From NCBI GenBank assembly GCA_024213275.1, contig JANAVG010000013.1:81545-145544 (forward strand): a stretch of DNA of 64,000 nt, in the 5' to 3' direction. A program made the translations under genes and the position numbers. This DNA comes from Rossellomorea sp. BNER (GTDB taxonomy: Bacteria > Bacillota > Bacilli > Bacillales > Bacillaceae_B). Below the pieces are notes generated by a model. The model worked only from the letters and a program-made list of their open reading frames with translations. It ran no database searches and was not told the origin of the DNA. Of the stretch, positions 18,746 through 27,382 are shown one piece after another; the stretch's first letter is position 1, and each line of letters begins with the position of its first letter.

Positions 18746-19247
18746 TTAAAGTTCCTTTTCGTTCTTCATTTTGCCACATTGCTTCAAGTAAATCAGAGTC
18801 TTCATCAGCAACAGTTAAAGGTGGAGAGGGCTTTTTTTCATAAATACTTAATTCATCATCGACAGATAATATTGGGTCATCTAACAATTCGAAGAAGATA
18901 TTAATTTTCTCTGGATGGTCAGCGGGTAAAAATGAATAGCACATATCTTCTTTGCAGCAAATTGAATCTTGAGGAATATCATTCCTGGAAAAATAAGTGT
19001 TTATGTTTTCATTACAGTAAGGACAATCAAGAATATATTTTACTTTGAGTAGTGGGTTCTTTTCGTCCTGACTTTCTCCATGTGATTCAAAATACTTGAT
19101 TGAAGAGGCTAAGGAAAAAATCGAGAGAGCCAACTTTTTATTGACTCTACATTCAGCTACAAATTCTAATGGATTTAAGTAGTCCGTATACATTTCTGAT
19201 TGGGAAGCGAGCCAACCATCAAAAGTATTGATGAGGTAATCATTCAT
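18738..19247 (-). CDS. Zinc-ribbon protein of unknown function (second gene of the operon)
   Basis: A 169-aa protein with a central Cys cluster, CPYCNE and then CCKEDMC, that looks like a zinc ribbon, flanked by a helical N-terminus (LINTFDGWLASQ) and an acidic C-terminus. ATG 19247 overlaps the stop of the 402-aa gene; upstream in-frame ATGs lie inside that gene and are less likely. It overlaps the next gene as well, so the three are translationally coupled. Not recognised. Confidence 0.7.
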   Translation of the reverse strand: MNDYLINTFDGWLASQSEMYTDYLNPLEFVAECRVNKKLALSIFSLASSIKYFESHGESQDEKNPLLKVKYILDCPYCNENINTYFSRNDIPQDSICCKEDMCYSFLPADHPEKINIFFELLDDPILSVDDELSIYEKKPSPPLTVADEDSDLLEAMWQNEERKGTLSE

Positions 19248-20448
19248 CAAGCGGTTTGTTTTTAAAATGTTTAATTTCGGAAAGTACATAATAAAGTTCA
19301 TCCTCGCTCAAATAGTTATAGAAGTGTATTTGATAAAATTCATCATTAGCTTCTAATCGTGTACTTAGAGATACTTTTTTTCCTGGCACAAACCAATTTG
19401 CCCACACTATATCGTAAGCTTTCTTTTTGTCAATTGTATCTCTAGTATCATAATATATTTCTGATAGGTCAATTGCACGTTCTTTTTCACGAGAACTTGC
19501 TTTGATTTTTCCACCAGATCTGTCTGAAAAATGAAAGGCATTTACGAACCCCTTTTTACCTGGTTCCTTTTCTTTCATTTTTTTGAAATTACTTTGTATT
19601 AAAGCTCTTTCCAGCAACCTTTTTAATCGAAATTCAAGATCGAAAACATCAGGTTTTATCCCTTCTAGTTTAGATAGCATCTCCTGGGAAAAGGTCTCTA
19701 TTTCATCATTATGTTTCTCAACTTCTTTTCTCCACGGCTCCTCGGCCTTTTCAGTCAGATCCTTAGCAATTTTATAAAGAGTGGATTTAAAATGAGAAGA
19801 GTCCAATAAACTTAAGTTTAACATCTTCTGTACCCAATTCTTTATTTTGTAAAAACATTGAACGTCTGTAACAATTTTGTACTCATCAAAGCCTACTTGA
19901 ACAACATTATTACCTCTAGGTCTCATACGTACGGAAAATATGTTGTTAATTAAATCTACGTTGACAAAATAATAGTTGTTTTGTCTATCAATAATGTCCT
20001 TTTTCTTAATTTCAACTTCTTCAATGAATGTAAGGGATATATTGCAACCTTCTTCAATTCCTACTTCAACTAAGGTCAGTTCCTCAGGACGGTAGACATT
20101 TAGTATGCTATTTTGTGAAGGAACTTGCCAGCCCTTAGAGATAATAAGTTCGTAAATTTCCTTTTCACTCATTTTTTTCAAGGAGTTAGAAGAATAAGAA
20201 TCAATATCTTTCAAGAATAACGTACGATTGTGGCCGAATCTAGTTTCTTTGTCTAAGAAGCTATTTAGATCAGCAGTAGATATGGTTCCATTTCGTACAG
20301 CTTCTTGGAAAGCTCTAATAATATCCATTTTTATTGATGTGAATACTACCTTTCTTTCCTTAAGGAAATCTATGAAAGAAGGTACTAATATATCTTCAGC
20401 ATAATCCTTTCTTAGAAAATATTGTTCCGTTCCAGTATTGGTGTTCAT
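19240..20448 (-). CDS. 402-aa protein of unknown function (first gene of the operon)
   Basis: A soluble protein with no recognisable catalytic motif. The N-terminal part (about 1-110) is helical, the middle (about 120-215) looks beta-rich (LTLVEVGIEEGCNISLTFIE, YYFVNVDLINNIFSVRMRP), and a charged coiled-coil-like stretch follows (about 225-290). It ends with a mixed domain. GGAGG precedes the ATG. It leads a tight operon with the zinc-ribbon and two-TM genes. A sensor or core component of a defence system is one possible reading, not shown. Confidence 0.75.
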   Translation of the reverse strand: MNTNTGTEQYFLRKDYAEDILVPSFIDFLKERKVVFTSIKMDIIRAFQEAVRNGTISTADLNSFLDKETRFGHNRTLFLKDIDSYSSNSLKKMSEKEIYELIISKGWQVPSQNSILNVYRPEELTLVEVGIEEGCNISLTFIEEVEIKKKDIIDRQNNYYFVNVDLINNIFSVRMRPRGNNVVQVGFDEYKIVTDVQCFYKIKNWVQKMLNLSLLDSSHFKSTLYKIAKDLTEKAEEPWRKEVEKHNDEIETFSQEMLSKLEGIKPDVFDLEFRLKRLLERALIQSNFKKMKEKEPGKKGFVNAFHFSDRSGGKIKASSREKERAIDLSEIYYDTRDTIDKKKAYDIVWANWFVPGKKVSLSTRLEANDEFYQIHFYNYLSEDELYYVLSEIKHFKNKPLDE

Positions 20449-20551
20449 GTTACATCCTCCAATCTAAAATAAATGCGCCGTTGCATACCTGGGTACCCAA
20501 TCTCAGTATTTATCAATAAATGATTATAATAATTATTTAATATATTGCCTT

Positions 20552-21466
20552 CTAAAATAGTTCATCCCAAAAATCATTCTCATGAACAATTAGAATACTT
20601 GATCCTTCTCTCCTCATTTGGACAGCTTTTTCTACTTTCCTTCCGTAACAAGAAAATGCCCAACAAGGATTCCCATCCCCACCAACAATAAGATAATCAG
20701 TCTTCTTAGTGACATTCTTATTAAAAGTACCACCTTTGTTGATGATGAGTTCTGCGATTTCATTACGAGTTGCCTGTGAAGAGGTACCGGTGAAACAGAA
20801 GTTCTTACCTTCAAATTCAATCTCAGGGCACATTGCACAGATTCCACTTACAGAATATTTCCTCTGCAATTTTTTAATTTCGAATTCATTTACGTTGTAA
20901 GAAATCTTAGTATCAACAAAGTTACCAAAGAAGGCCTTGAGCATATGTTTTTCATCTTCACTGATAACTCCAGCTTTCCTGGCGCTGGTAAGAAGGCTGT
21001 CTATTTCATCGAAAGGGTAAGTTCCTTTAAGAAATGCATGTTTCTCCATCCAAATAGCCAGCTTATTGATTTCTGTTTCGGTCAATTCGTTATCTGCTAA
21101 AAGTCCATGAAGAATTCCTTCGAGTTGCTGAATTGAAGAAGTGATCAGGTTGTAATATTCATTGGAATCGTCTTCTTTAATGACTCTACGGCAAAGCCAG
21201 AGGATGTCCTCGACCTCATCAGGTTCCAAAATGTTATCTTCTAATGCATGATCAATAACAGGAATAATTTCTGAGAATGGGGATTTCTTTTGTAAATGCC
21301 TGTGCATGCTGCACCAATGAACGATCTCCTCGAGTTCTTCTACATTAATTGCTTTATCTAACTGTATTCCTTGAATTATGCCAATTAGAGTATTGATAGC
21401 TTTATGTATCTCTGCCTTGGATGTGTATTTTCGATACTCATGCAATTCTTTAAAACTGTTATTCAA
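20552..21466 (-). CDS. Helical tandem-repeat protein with C-terminal BRCT domain
   Basis: A 304-aa protein. Residues 20-190 carry tandem helical repeats that resemble each other (ELEEIVHWCSMHRHL, EVEDILWLCRRV, EINKLAIWMEKHAFL) and recall TerB-like folds. Residues 225-304 form a BRCT domain (FEGKNFCFTGTSSQATRNE...TDYLIVGGDG...), as in NAD-dependent DNA ligase or DNA polymerase III epsilon. A CAMCPEIEF pair precedes it. BRCT domains bind DNA ends or phosphopeptides. TTG start with AGGAGGT upstream. It lies 103 bp before the three-gene operon, same strand. Confidence 0.8.
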   Translation of the reverse strand: MNNSFKELHEYRKYTSKAEIHKAINTLIGIIQGIQLDKAINVEELEEIVHWCSMHRHLQKKSPFSEIIPVIDHALEDNILEPDEVEDILWLCRRVIKEDDSNEYYNLITSSIQQLEGILHGLLADNELTETEINKLAIWMEKHAFLKGTYPFDEIDSLLTSARKAGVISEDEKHMLKAFFGNFVDTKISYNVNEFEIKKLQRKYSVSGICAMCPEIEFEGKNFCFTGTSSQATRNEIAELIINKGGTFNKNVTKKTDYLIVGGDGNPCWAFSCYGRKVEKAVQMRREGSSILIVHENDFWDELF

Positions 21467-21686
21467 TGAAACTACCTCCTTTTTATTTTAGGTTTTATCT
21501 TTATTATTGATCAGCTACTTAGGTTGTTGTCCTTACAAAAGTATTAGTTGGAATAAATATTGAAATAACTATCATCCTCTAATTGAGTCCAAATAAAATG
21601 ATACACTTATTATTTAACCAAATTCCGCCACATTTTTACAGGGAAATATTAGATTAGTAGTTATTTTGTGCTATATTTGTAAGTGA

Positions 21687-22007
21687 ATCATTCTCGCCTA
21701 TGATTATTTTAAAAGCAAAGGAATTTTGTTGGAGAAATCATTTAGTTTACCATGCGGTATTGAAACAAAAATGAATTATGTATTTGATTTAGGGTGTAAT
21801 TCTAATGATGAAAAAATAATTGTTGAATGTAAATCACATAAATGGACGAGTGATGGTAATGTTCCGAGTGTTTAATTAACAGTTTGGAATGAGGCTATGT
21901 TCTATTTTTTATTGGCACCTTAAGAATATAGAAAAATATTCGTGGTTTTAATGGACTATAGTGAAAAAAGAGGCAAGAGCCTTGGAGAATTAAAGTGGCA
22001 TCAATGA
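21687..22007 (+). pseudogene. Remnant of a PD-(D/E)XK nuclease-like gene
   Basis: One frame reads as a conserved protein interrupted by two in-frame stops (after NVPSV and after FLLAP): segments FDLGCNSNDEKIIVECKSH, LTVWNEAMFYFLLAP and EYRKIFVVLMDYSEKRG. The pattern D...VECKSH is the PD-(D/E)XK catalytic core as found in restriction-like nucleases. No start codon is left. It lies directly upstream of the reverse transcriptase. Confidence 0.65.
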
Positions 22008-22061
22008 AAAGTGTAGAAGTAATAATTGCATAAATATGTAATAAAGTGGAGGTTTATATAC

Positions 22062-23654
22062 TTGTTGAAACTAAAGAATGAATCCTTAGAGTGGGCTTTA
22101 CAACATATAGAAAATTATGGTGATACTGACATTTTTCCAATTCCCTTCGAATATGAAGCAATAAGGTACTTATGGGACAAAAATACAAGAGAATTGCCAA
22201 ATGGAACTACACTTAAAGAATATTTACGAAACCAAGATATTCTAAAGTGGAATGTTAGGGATTTTCGAAGAAGTCTCACACCTAAACACAAATTTGGATT
22301 TCGTTTATCAACTCAATTAGATCCATTGGATACAATAATTTACCTAGCATTAGTTTACGAAATTGGTGAAGATATTGAATTAAAGAGAATTCCTATAGAT
22401 AGAAATGTAAGTTTCTCCTTTAGATTTAATCCAGATGAAGACGGTAGAATGTTTAATTCTGATATTGGTTATGGCAGTTTTATAAATCATTGTGCTTCAA
22501 AAGTTGATGAATTTATCGGTGATGATAATATTAATTATGTAGTATTAGCAGATATTGCTGATTTTTTCCCAAGACTCTACTCGCATCCACTTGAAAATGC
22601 TCTAAGCTCTTGTACAAATAAGACTAATCATGCAATTGCAATAAAACGTTTGCTAAATAGCTGGAATTATAGTATTTCATACGGAATACCAGTTGGACAA
22701 GATTCTTCCAGATTACTAGCTGAGCTTACACTTAATGATATTGATGAAGGTTTGTTAAGTGAAGGAGTAGATTTTTGTAGGTATGTTGATGATTTTAGAA
22801 TTTTTTGCTCTAGTAAAAAAGAAGCCTACCAACAATTAGCTTTATTAGCGGAAATGTTGTTTGAAAACCATGGTTTGACTCTACAACAGCATAAAACTAG
22901 GATTGTACCAGTTGAAGAATTTAGAAGAGATTATTTAAAATCTGAGGAGTCTATAGAAGTTCAAAGGTTATCAGATGAATTCGAAATAATACTAAATGAG
23001 ATTGGCATAGATAATCCCTATGGAGAGATTAATTACGATTTGTTACCAGAAGATTTACAACGACAAATAGATAGCATGAATTTAGTAGCTATCCTTCAAG
23101 AGCAAATTAATTCAGAAAGTATTGATACCAAAATAGTTGGGTTTGTTTTAAGAAGGATGGCACAACTTAAGAATACAGATGCACTAGAATTAGTACTTGA
23201 TAATATAGATAAACTATATACCGCGTTTAAACATATATTTGAGTATATAAATGAATTAGAATTGGATATTTCACAAAAGGAAGAGGTCGGAGAAAAATTA
23301 ATAAGAATACTAGACAACTCTATTGTAGGACATTTAGAATTTCATAGAATGTGGCTGTTTAAGACTTTTAGTAACGGAGAAGGTTGGAAAATAGATAGGT
23401 TAGCTACATATTATAATGAATATTTTGATGACTTTTCAAGAAGGAAAATAATTTTAGCGCTTGGACAAGCAAATCAAGAATCATGGTTTAAAACAAGGAA
23501 GAGAAACATCATGCAATTAACTAATTGGCAACGAAGAGCCTTTTTAGCTTCTGCTAAATGTCTTCCAGGTGATGAAGCGAGTCATTGGTATCGCTCTATT
23601 TTACCTAGGTTAGATGTGTTGGAGATAGCAGTTGTAAAATGGGCAGAAAAATGA
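22062..23654 (+). CDS. Reverse transcriptase with helical C-terminal domain (Abi/DRT-like)
   Basis: A 530-aa protein with the polymerase motifs of reverse transcriptases. Motif A is VLADIADFFPRL (Asp164), motif B GIPVGQDSSRLLAEL (about 208), motif C CRYVDDFRIFCS (YVDD at 241-244). After about residue 290 comes a long alpha-helical region (HEAT-like in appearance), as in the AbiK/AbiA/Abi-P2 and related unknown-group enzymes that act in phage defence. There is no maturase, HNH or integrase domain, so it is not a group II intron protein. TTG 22062 follows GTGGAGG. The exact clade needs phylogeny. Confidence 0.85.
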   Translation: MLKLKNESLEWALQHIENYGDTDIFPIPFEYEAIRYLWDKNTRELPNGTTLKEYLRNQDILKWNVRDFRRSLTPKHKFGFRLSTQLDPLDTIIYLALVYEIGEDIELKRIPIDRNVSFSFRFNPDEDGRMFNSDIGYGSFINHCASKVDEFIGDDNINYVVLADIADFFPRLYSHPLENALSSCTNKTNHAIAIKRLLNSWNYSISYGIPVGQDSSRLLAELTLNDIDEGLLSEGVDFCRYVDDFRIFCSSKKEAYQQLALLAEMLFENHGLTLQQHKTRIVPVEEFRRDYLKSEESIEVQRLSDEFEIILNEIGIDNPYGEINYDLLPEDLQRQIDSMNLVAILQEQINSESIDTKIVGFVLRRMAQLKNTDALELVLDNIDKLYTAFKHIFEYINELELDISQKEEVGEKLIRILDNSIVGHLEFHRMWLFKTFSNGEGWKIDRLATYYNEYFDDFSRRKIILALGQANQESWFKTRKRNIMQLTNWQRRAFLASAKCLPGDEASHWYRSILPRLDVLEIAVVKWAEK

Positions 23655-23677
23655 CTACGATTTGTTCTTCAAGAAAA

Positions 23678-23807
23678 TGGCGCTTTAAAGGAATAAGAAC
23701 AAAACCCCATCGTAAATTGATGGGGGTTTATTCTTCCTTATTTCTTTGTTCAGCCTAAAACACTACAAAACTCAAAATCTTTTAAACTTTTTATTCAACA
23801 AACGGGT
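23678..23807. repeat. Cargo MITE-like repeat, copy A
   Basis: Begins GGCGCTTTAA, contains a terminator-like hairpin (AACCCCCATC / TTGATGGGGGTT type), the conserved TTCTTCCTTATTTCTTTG block, and ends TTATTCAACAAACGGG. The two ends are imperfect inverted repeats of about 20 bp. It recurs at 25301, 27124 (partial), 28568, 29971 and 32502. The rest of the gap up to 24024 holds no gene I can support. Confidence 0.7.
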
Positions 23808-24024
23808 AATTTTTTGGAAGATCAGAAAGAATTTTTAAAGGAAAGGAATGATAATAAGATCTGATAGAAGAATACACCCTTCACTAAAAAGGTATCAACC
23901 AAGCATTGTCGAATTATATGATTATCATAGTTAATAGGTGCTAACCATATTCAATGATTGTGATTGTTACTAATCCCAAAATGTTTACGAACTGTATTAC
24001 TATCAAACTGAAGAGGTGTTTGTC

Positions 24025-25143
24025 TTGAAAGACCCAAGAATACAAAAGATTGCTAACTTATTGGTAAACCATTCAATAAAGGTTCAACCAAATGAACATG
24101 TACTGGTTCAAACCAATACAGAAATCGAGATTGGTGTTGTAAGAGAAATCATCAAAGAAATTCATAAAGCTGGAGGTTTTGTACATATTGATTTGAGAGA
24201 AGCTACTGTTACAAGACAATTGGTTTTAGGTGGAACAAAAGAACAGTTTAATATATTAGCCGAATGGGAAGTAGAACGTATGGCAAAAATGGACGGATAT
24301 ATTAACTTGAGAAGTCCAGTTAATACCTCTGAGCTTTCTGATATTCCTACTGAAAAATTGGAGCTATATGCAAAAACATATGGTAAATTTCAATCAGAAG
24401 CAATCTATAAAACAAAATGGGTTACTACTCGTTTCCCTAATGCTTCTATGGCTCAAGAAGCCGGTATGAGTACAGAAGCTTTTGAGGATTTTTATTTTGA
24501 TATTTGTACCGTTGATTATAAGAAACTTTCTAAAGCAATGGAACCCTTGAAAGATTATATGGAAAAGGCGAAGGTCGTGGAAATTAAAGGACCCGAAACA
24601 GATCTATCCTTCTCTATTGAAAATATGGGTGTGATTAAAGGGGATGGTACTGATAATATCCCTGATGGAGAATTATATACTGCACCTATCAGAGATTCAG
24701 TGAATGGAACGATCACATTTAATACACCTTCCTCTTTCAACGGCTTCACATTTGATAACATTTCACTTACTTTTGCAAAAGGAAAAGTAGTAAAGGCAAC
24801 AGCTAACCATTCGGAAAGATTAAATGAAATCCTTCATACAGACGAAGGGGCAAGTTATATTGGTGAATTTGCTTTAGCCTTTAATCCGAAAGTGAAAGTT
24901 CCTATGAACAACACCTTATTTGATGAAAAAATTGATGGAAGCTTTCATATAGCATTAGGCAGTTGTTTTGATGAAGCAGATAACGGGAATAAATCGGCTA
25001 TTCATTGGGATTTGATTTCAATTCAACGCCAAGACTATGGGGGAGGAGAAATCTATTTTGACGGTCAATTAATTCGGAAAGATGGGCGATTTGTTAGTCC
25101 TCAGCTTGAAGGATTAAACTCAGACAAAGTATTAGCTGAATAA
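24025..25143 (+). CDS. Aminopeptidase, M29 family
   Basis: A 372-aa cytosolic metallo-aminopeptidase of the AmpS/PepS/aminopeptidase T family. Recognisable blocks are DPRIQKIANLLVNHS at the start, IPDGELYTAP, TFNTPSS, GEFALAFNPKV and the C-terminal HIALGSCFDEA with IHWDLISI, which provide the two-metal site. TTG 24025 follows AGAGGTG. The length is near normal for the family. It is a host-type housekeeping gene inside the prophage cargo region. Confidence 0.9.
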   Translation: MKDPRIQKIANLLVNHSIKVQPNEHVLVQTNTEIEIGVVREIIKEIHKAGGFVHIDLREATVTRQLVLGGTKEQFNILAEWEVERMAKMDGYINLRSPVNTSELSDIPTEKLELYAKTYGKFQSEAIYKTKWVTTRFPNASMAQEAGMSTEAFEDFYFDICTVDYKKLSKAMEPLKDYMEKAKVVEIKGPETDLSFSIENMGVIKGDGTDNIPDGELYTAPIRDSVNGTITFNTPSSFNGFTFDNISLTFAKGKVVKATANHSERLNEILHTDEGASYIGEFALAFNPKVKVPMNNTLFDEKIDGSFHIALGSCFDEADNGNKSAIHWDLISIQRQDYGGGEIYFDGQLIRKDGRFVSPQLEGLNSDKVLAE

Positions 25144-25300
25144 AAACAAAGTCTGTATGACTTTTCAGATGGCGTGCTAGCCTTCTTAAGTAGTAACTTA
25201 TTGTTTGGAATTTATTAAACACACTATCATTCATCTAACGGAGGCTTATTAGAAGTTACTTTTAACTTTTTGTCTCCAATTTTTAATTTCGTTATTCAGG

Positions 25301-25440
25301 AAAAGGGCGCTTTAATTGATAAAAAACAACACCCCATTAAATATTGGTGGGTTTATTTAATCTTCCTTATTTCTTTGCTTTGCTTAAACACTACAAATTC
25401 AAAATTCTTTATGCTTCTTATTAAACAAACGGGCCATTTA
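25301..25440. repeat. Cargo MITE-like repeat, copy B
   Basis: The fullest copy: GGGCGCTTTAATTGATAAAA at the left, hairpin ACACCCCATT / AATATTGGTGGGT, TCTTCCTTATTTCTTTGC, then TTAAACAAACGGGCC at the right. The gap 25144-25507 otherwise holds only the terminator at its end. Confidence 0.7.
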
Positions 25441-25465
25441 GTGAAATACTTCTTGCTTATTCACA

Positions 25466-25509
25466 TAAAAACCATCCCCTTTTGAATGAAAGTAGAGGAT
25501 GGTTTTTTT
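25466..25509. terminator. Bidirectional terminator
   Basis: AAACCATCC / GGATGGTTT stem with a 19-nt loop, flanked by A and T runs. It serves the minus-strand membrane gene and could also end transcription from the aminopeptidase side. Confidence 0.7.
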
Positions 25510-25963
25510 AAGAAGTGTTATTTATGATTTTACTAATGATCAAGCCAATTAATATTCCAGGAAAAGTAAACAACATTGGGAGCCAAACAGGACCCAATAA
25601 CACTCCAAATATCGTTAAATTTGAGGAAAAAATCAATCCAACAGTTACAAAATACGCAGCGAACACATACGGAAGAAAAGAATAAGGGTCTTTCCCTCCG
25701 CCTGCATCTTTCGTCGCATCCCACATAGAAAAAAAGTACAAACAAGGATAAAACATCAACCACTGATAATCCGCATGTTTTATCGCATCACTAATTTCCC
25801 CATGAAAACTTAGTAGTATGACCTGATTAAAATTGGCCTGTATATTAATCAGAAATTCAAATATCAATAAAACTGTGCCTTTAAAATACTTACCGTTTAA
25901 ATACTGCCCAAATCCAGGAAGTGCGATGCTCCACATTAGTTTTTCAAATGGACTGTTATTCAC
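25508..25963 (-). CDS. Membrane protein of unknown function
   Basis: A 151-aa protein with about four hydrophobic segments. The N-terminus SIALPGFGQYLNGKYFKGT resembles the TM2/DUF5683-type motif (PGxGQ...N...G) of small membrane proteins, followed by FYPCLYFFSMWDATKD. GTG start at 25963. It is transcribed in the same direction as the DUF3231 gene, 28 bp downstream of it. Confidence 0.7.
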   Translation of the reverse strand: MNNSPFEKLMWSIALPGFGQYLNGKYFKGTVLLIFEFLINIQANFNQVILLSFHGEISDAIKHADYQWLMFYPCLYFFSMWDATKDAGGGKDPYSFLPYVFAAYFVTVGLIFSSNLTIFGVLLGPVWLPMLFTFPGILIGLIISKIINNTS

Positions 25964-25991
25964 TTATACATACCTTAGTAACAATGTTTTA

Positions 25992-26996
25992 TTATTTTTC
26001 TTTTGCAATTTCTTTTCTATTGGGAGCAAGTGGTGGTTGTTCTAACCATTTATTTTTTACCATAATATCGAACCATTTTTTAGTAACAATGAGAGTTTGT
26101 AGAATAGTGCTTTCGTAAGTGGTTACAAGATCTGTTCGCATGGCTGATGCTAGACCTGTCCCATGATATACCTGTGCAGCTTGGAACAAAAAACCAATAT
26201 GATACAACATTAATTTATCGGAAAAAGGAGAGTCTGTTGAAGTTGTCACTTCTGTTTCCCACGACATAGCAACTGGTAAATTATCCTTGTGCATTATTTT
26301 TGCAAGGGCTTGTATTTGATTATCAGACGTTTTTTCGGAATCTTCTAAAAATTTTCTTACTTCTTTTGTTTGAGTCACTTGACTGAATGCGATAGAAAGA
26401 GTTTTAGCCATAATACTCTTTTTAAGGTTGAAAGAAATACTGATGATTTCAGTTGCAGTTAAACGTCTCCCTTTTCCGAAAAATCCATCTGTGAAATCTT
26501 GGCTAGAAATAAATTCAGGGTTCTTAGCAGGATAAAATAAAGGATCTCTTTGGAAATTCCCTTTCTCAAGCAACAACTCTATGGTTTGATGGTACATTTT
26601 TTTCGCATCGTTATCGCAAGAATCGTAAAAATCTCGTAAGTCTTTTCTAACAGAAACACTTAAGGCAGTGGTATGTCCGAGCAAACCATGCAAAGTCATG
26701 ATATGTAAATAATTTAAGCAAAATATGTCAGTGAACAGTCTCTCTGCACCTTTGTTAAGGTCAGATTCAGTAAATCCAATTGGAACTGGAAATCCCTCGT
26801 TCTCAATAAAAGTTACGAGCTGTTTCTTTTGTTTTTCAAACGTCTTGATAGCATCCTCGAAAATAGTTTTTATTGATTCATCTTCAATAATAGAGTACAT
26901 ATATCTATTTACAATATCTGTCATTGTTCCGTTTACATACTCTCCCCACAGTGTTCCTATTTCAGAAGATGTGAGTTTTAATTTATTTTTATCCAC
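25992..26996 (-). CDS. DUF3231 family protein
   Basis: A 334-aa protein made of two similar halves (about 5-160 and 175-325), each a helical bundle that recalls the ferritin-like CotF fold. Hallmarks: LTSSEIGTLWGEY, GFPVPIGFTESDLN, MSWETEVTTSTDSPFSDKLM. The family is common in spore formers and of unknown function. GTG 26996 with AGAGGTGAT upstream. A broken paralogue lies divergently at 27383. Confidence 0.85.
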   Translation of the reverse strand: MDKNKLKLTSSEIGTLWGEYVNGTMTDIVNRYMYSIIEDESIKTIFEDAIKTFEKQKKQLVTFIENEGFPVPIGFTESDLNKGAERLFTDIFCLNYLHIMTLHGLLGHTTALSVSVRKDLRDFYDSCDNDAKKMYHQTIELLLEKGNFQRDPLFYPAKNPEFISSQDFTDGFFGKGRRLTATEIISISFNLKKSIMAKTLSIAFSQVTQTKEVRKFLEDSEKTSDNQIQALAKIMHKDNLPVAMSWETEVTTSTDSPFSDKLMLYHIGFLFQAAQVYHGTGLASAMRTDLVTTYESTILQTLIVTKKWFDIMVKNKWLEQPPLAPNRKEIAKEK

Positions 26997-27123
26997 ATTA
27001 TCACCTCTTAGGTATTATTTGATAATTTGGCAATATATATGAATTTTTTTTGTATTAAAGGGTGAGTAAAATAACTAAGGAGCCATTATTGCAGAACTTT
27101 CGGATTTTACAGTATTCCGCAAT

Positions 27124-27205
27124 CTGGCGCTATAATGGAATAACAATAAACCCCCATTATTTATTTGATTGAAGTTTATTCTTCCTTATTCCTAAATAGC
27201 CACTT
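27124..27205. repeat. Cargo MITE-like repeat, copy C (partial)
   Basis: Shares GGCGCTATAATGGAATAA, the AACCCCCATT hairpin arm and TTCTTCCTTATTCCTAAATAG with the other copies, but its right end is degenerate. It fills part of the 386-bp gap between the two divergent DUF3231 genes; no other feature is evident there. Confidence 0.5.
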
Positions 27206-27382
27206 ATTTCGTTTTTGGTTGTTATACGGTTTTTCCAACACTAATAGCCAAGACCATTTCACGATTATAAGAACCTGTTAGGTTTGTGTTTTTCTAATTT
27301 AATACTAAAATCACAGATTGATTAATAAAATTTTTCAAGTTGGTAAAGTTAAAGAAAACGAATGGGATTAGGAGGCTTTTGG

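Noticed and set aside
22062..23654. Group II intron maturase or retron
   Set aside because: No maturase or HNH domain, and I see no intron domain V or msr/msd-like structure next to it.
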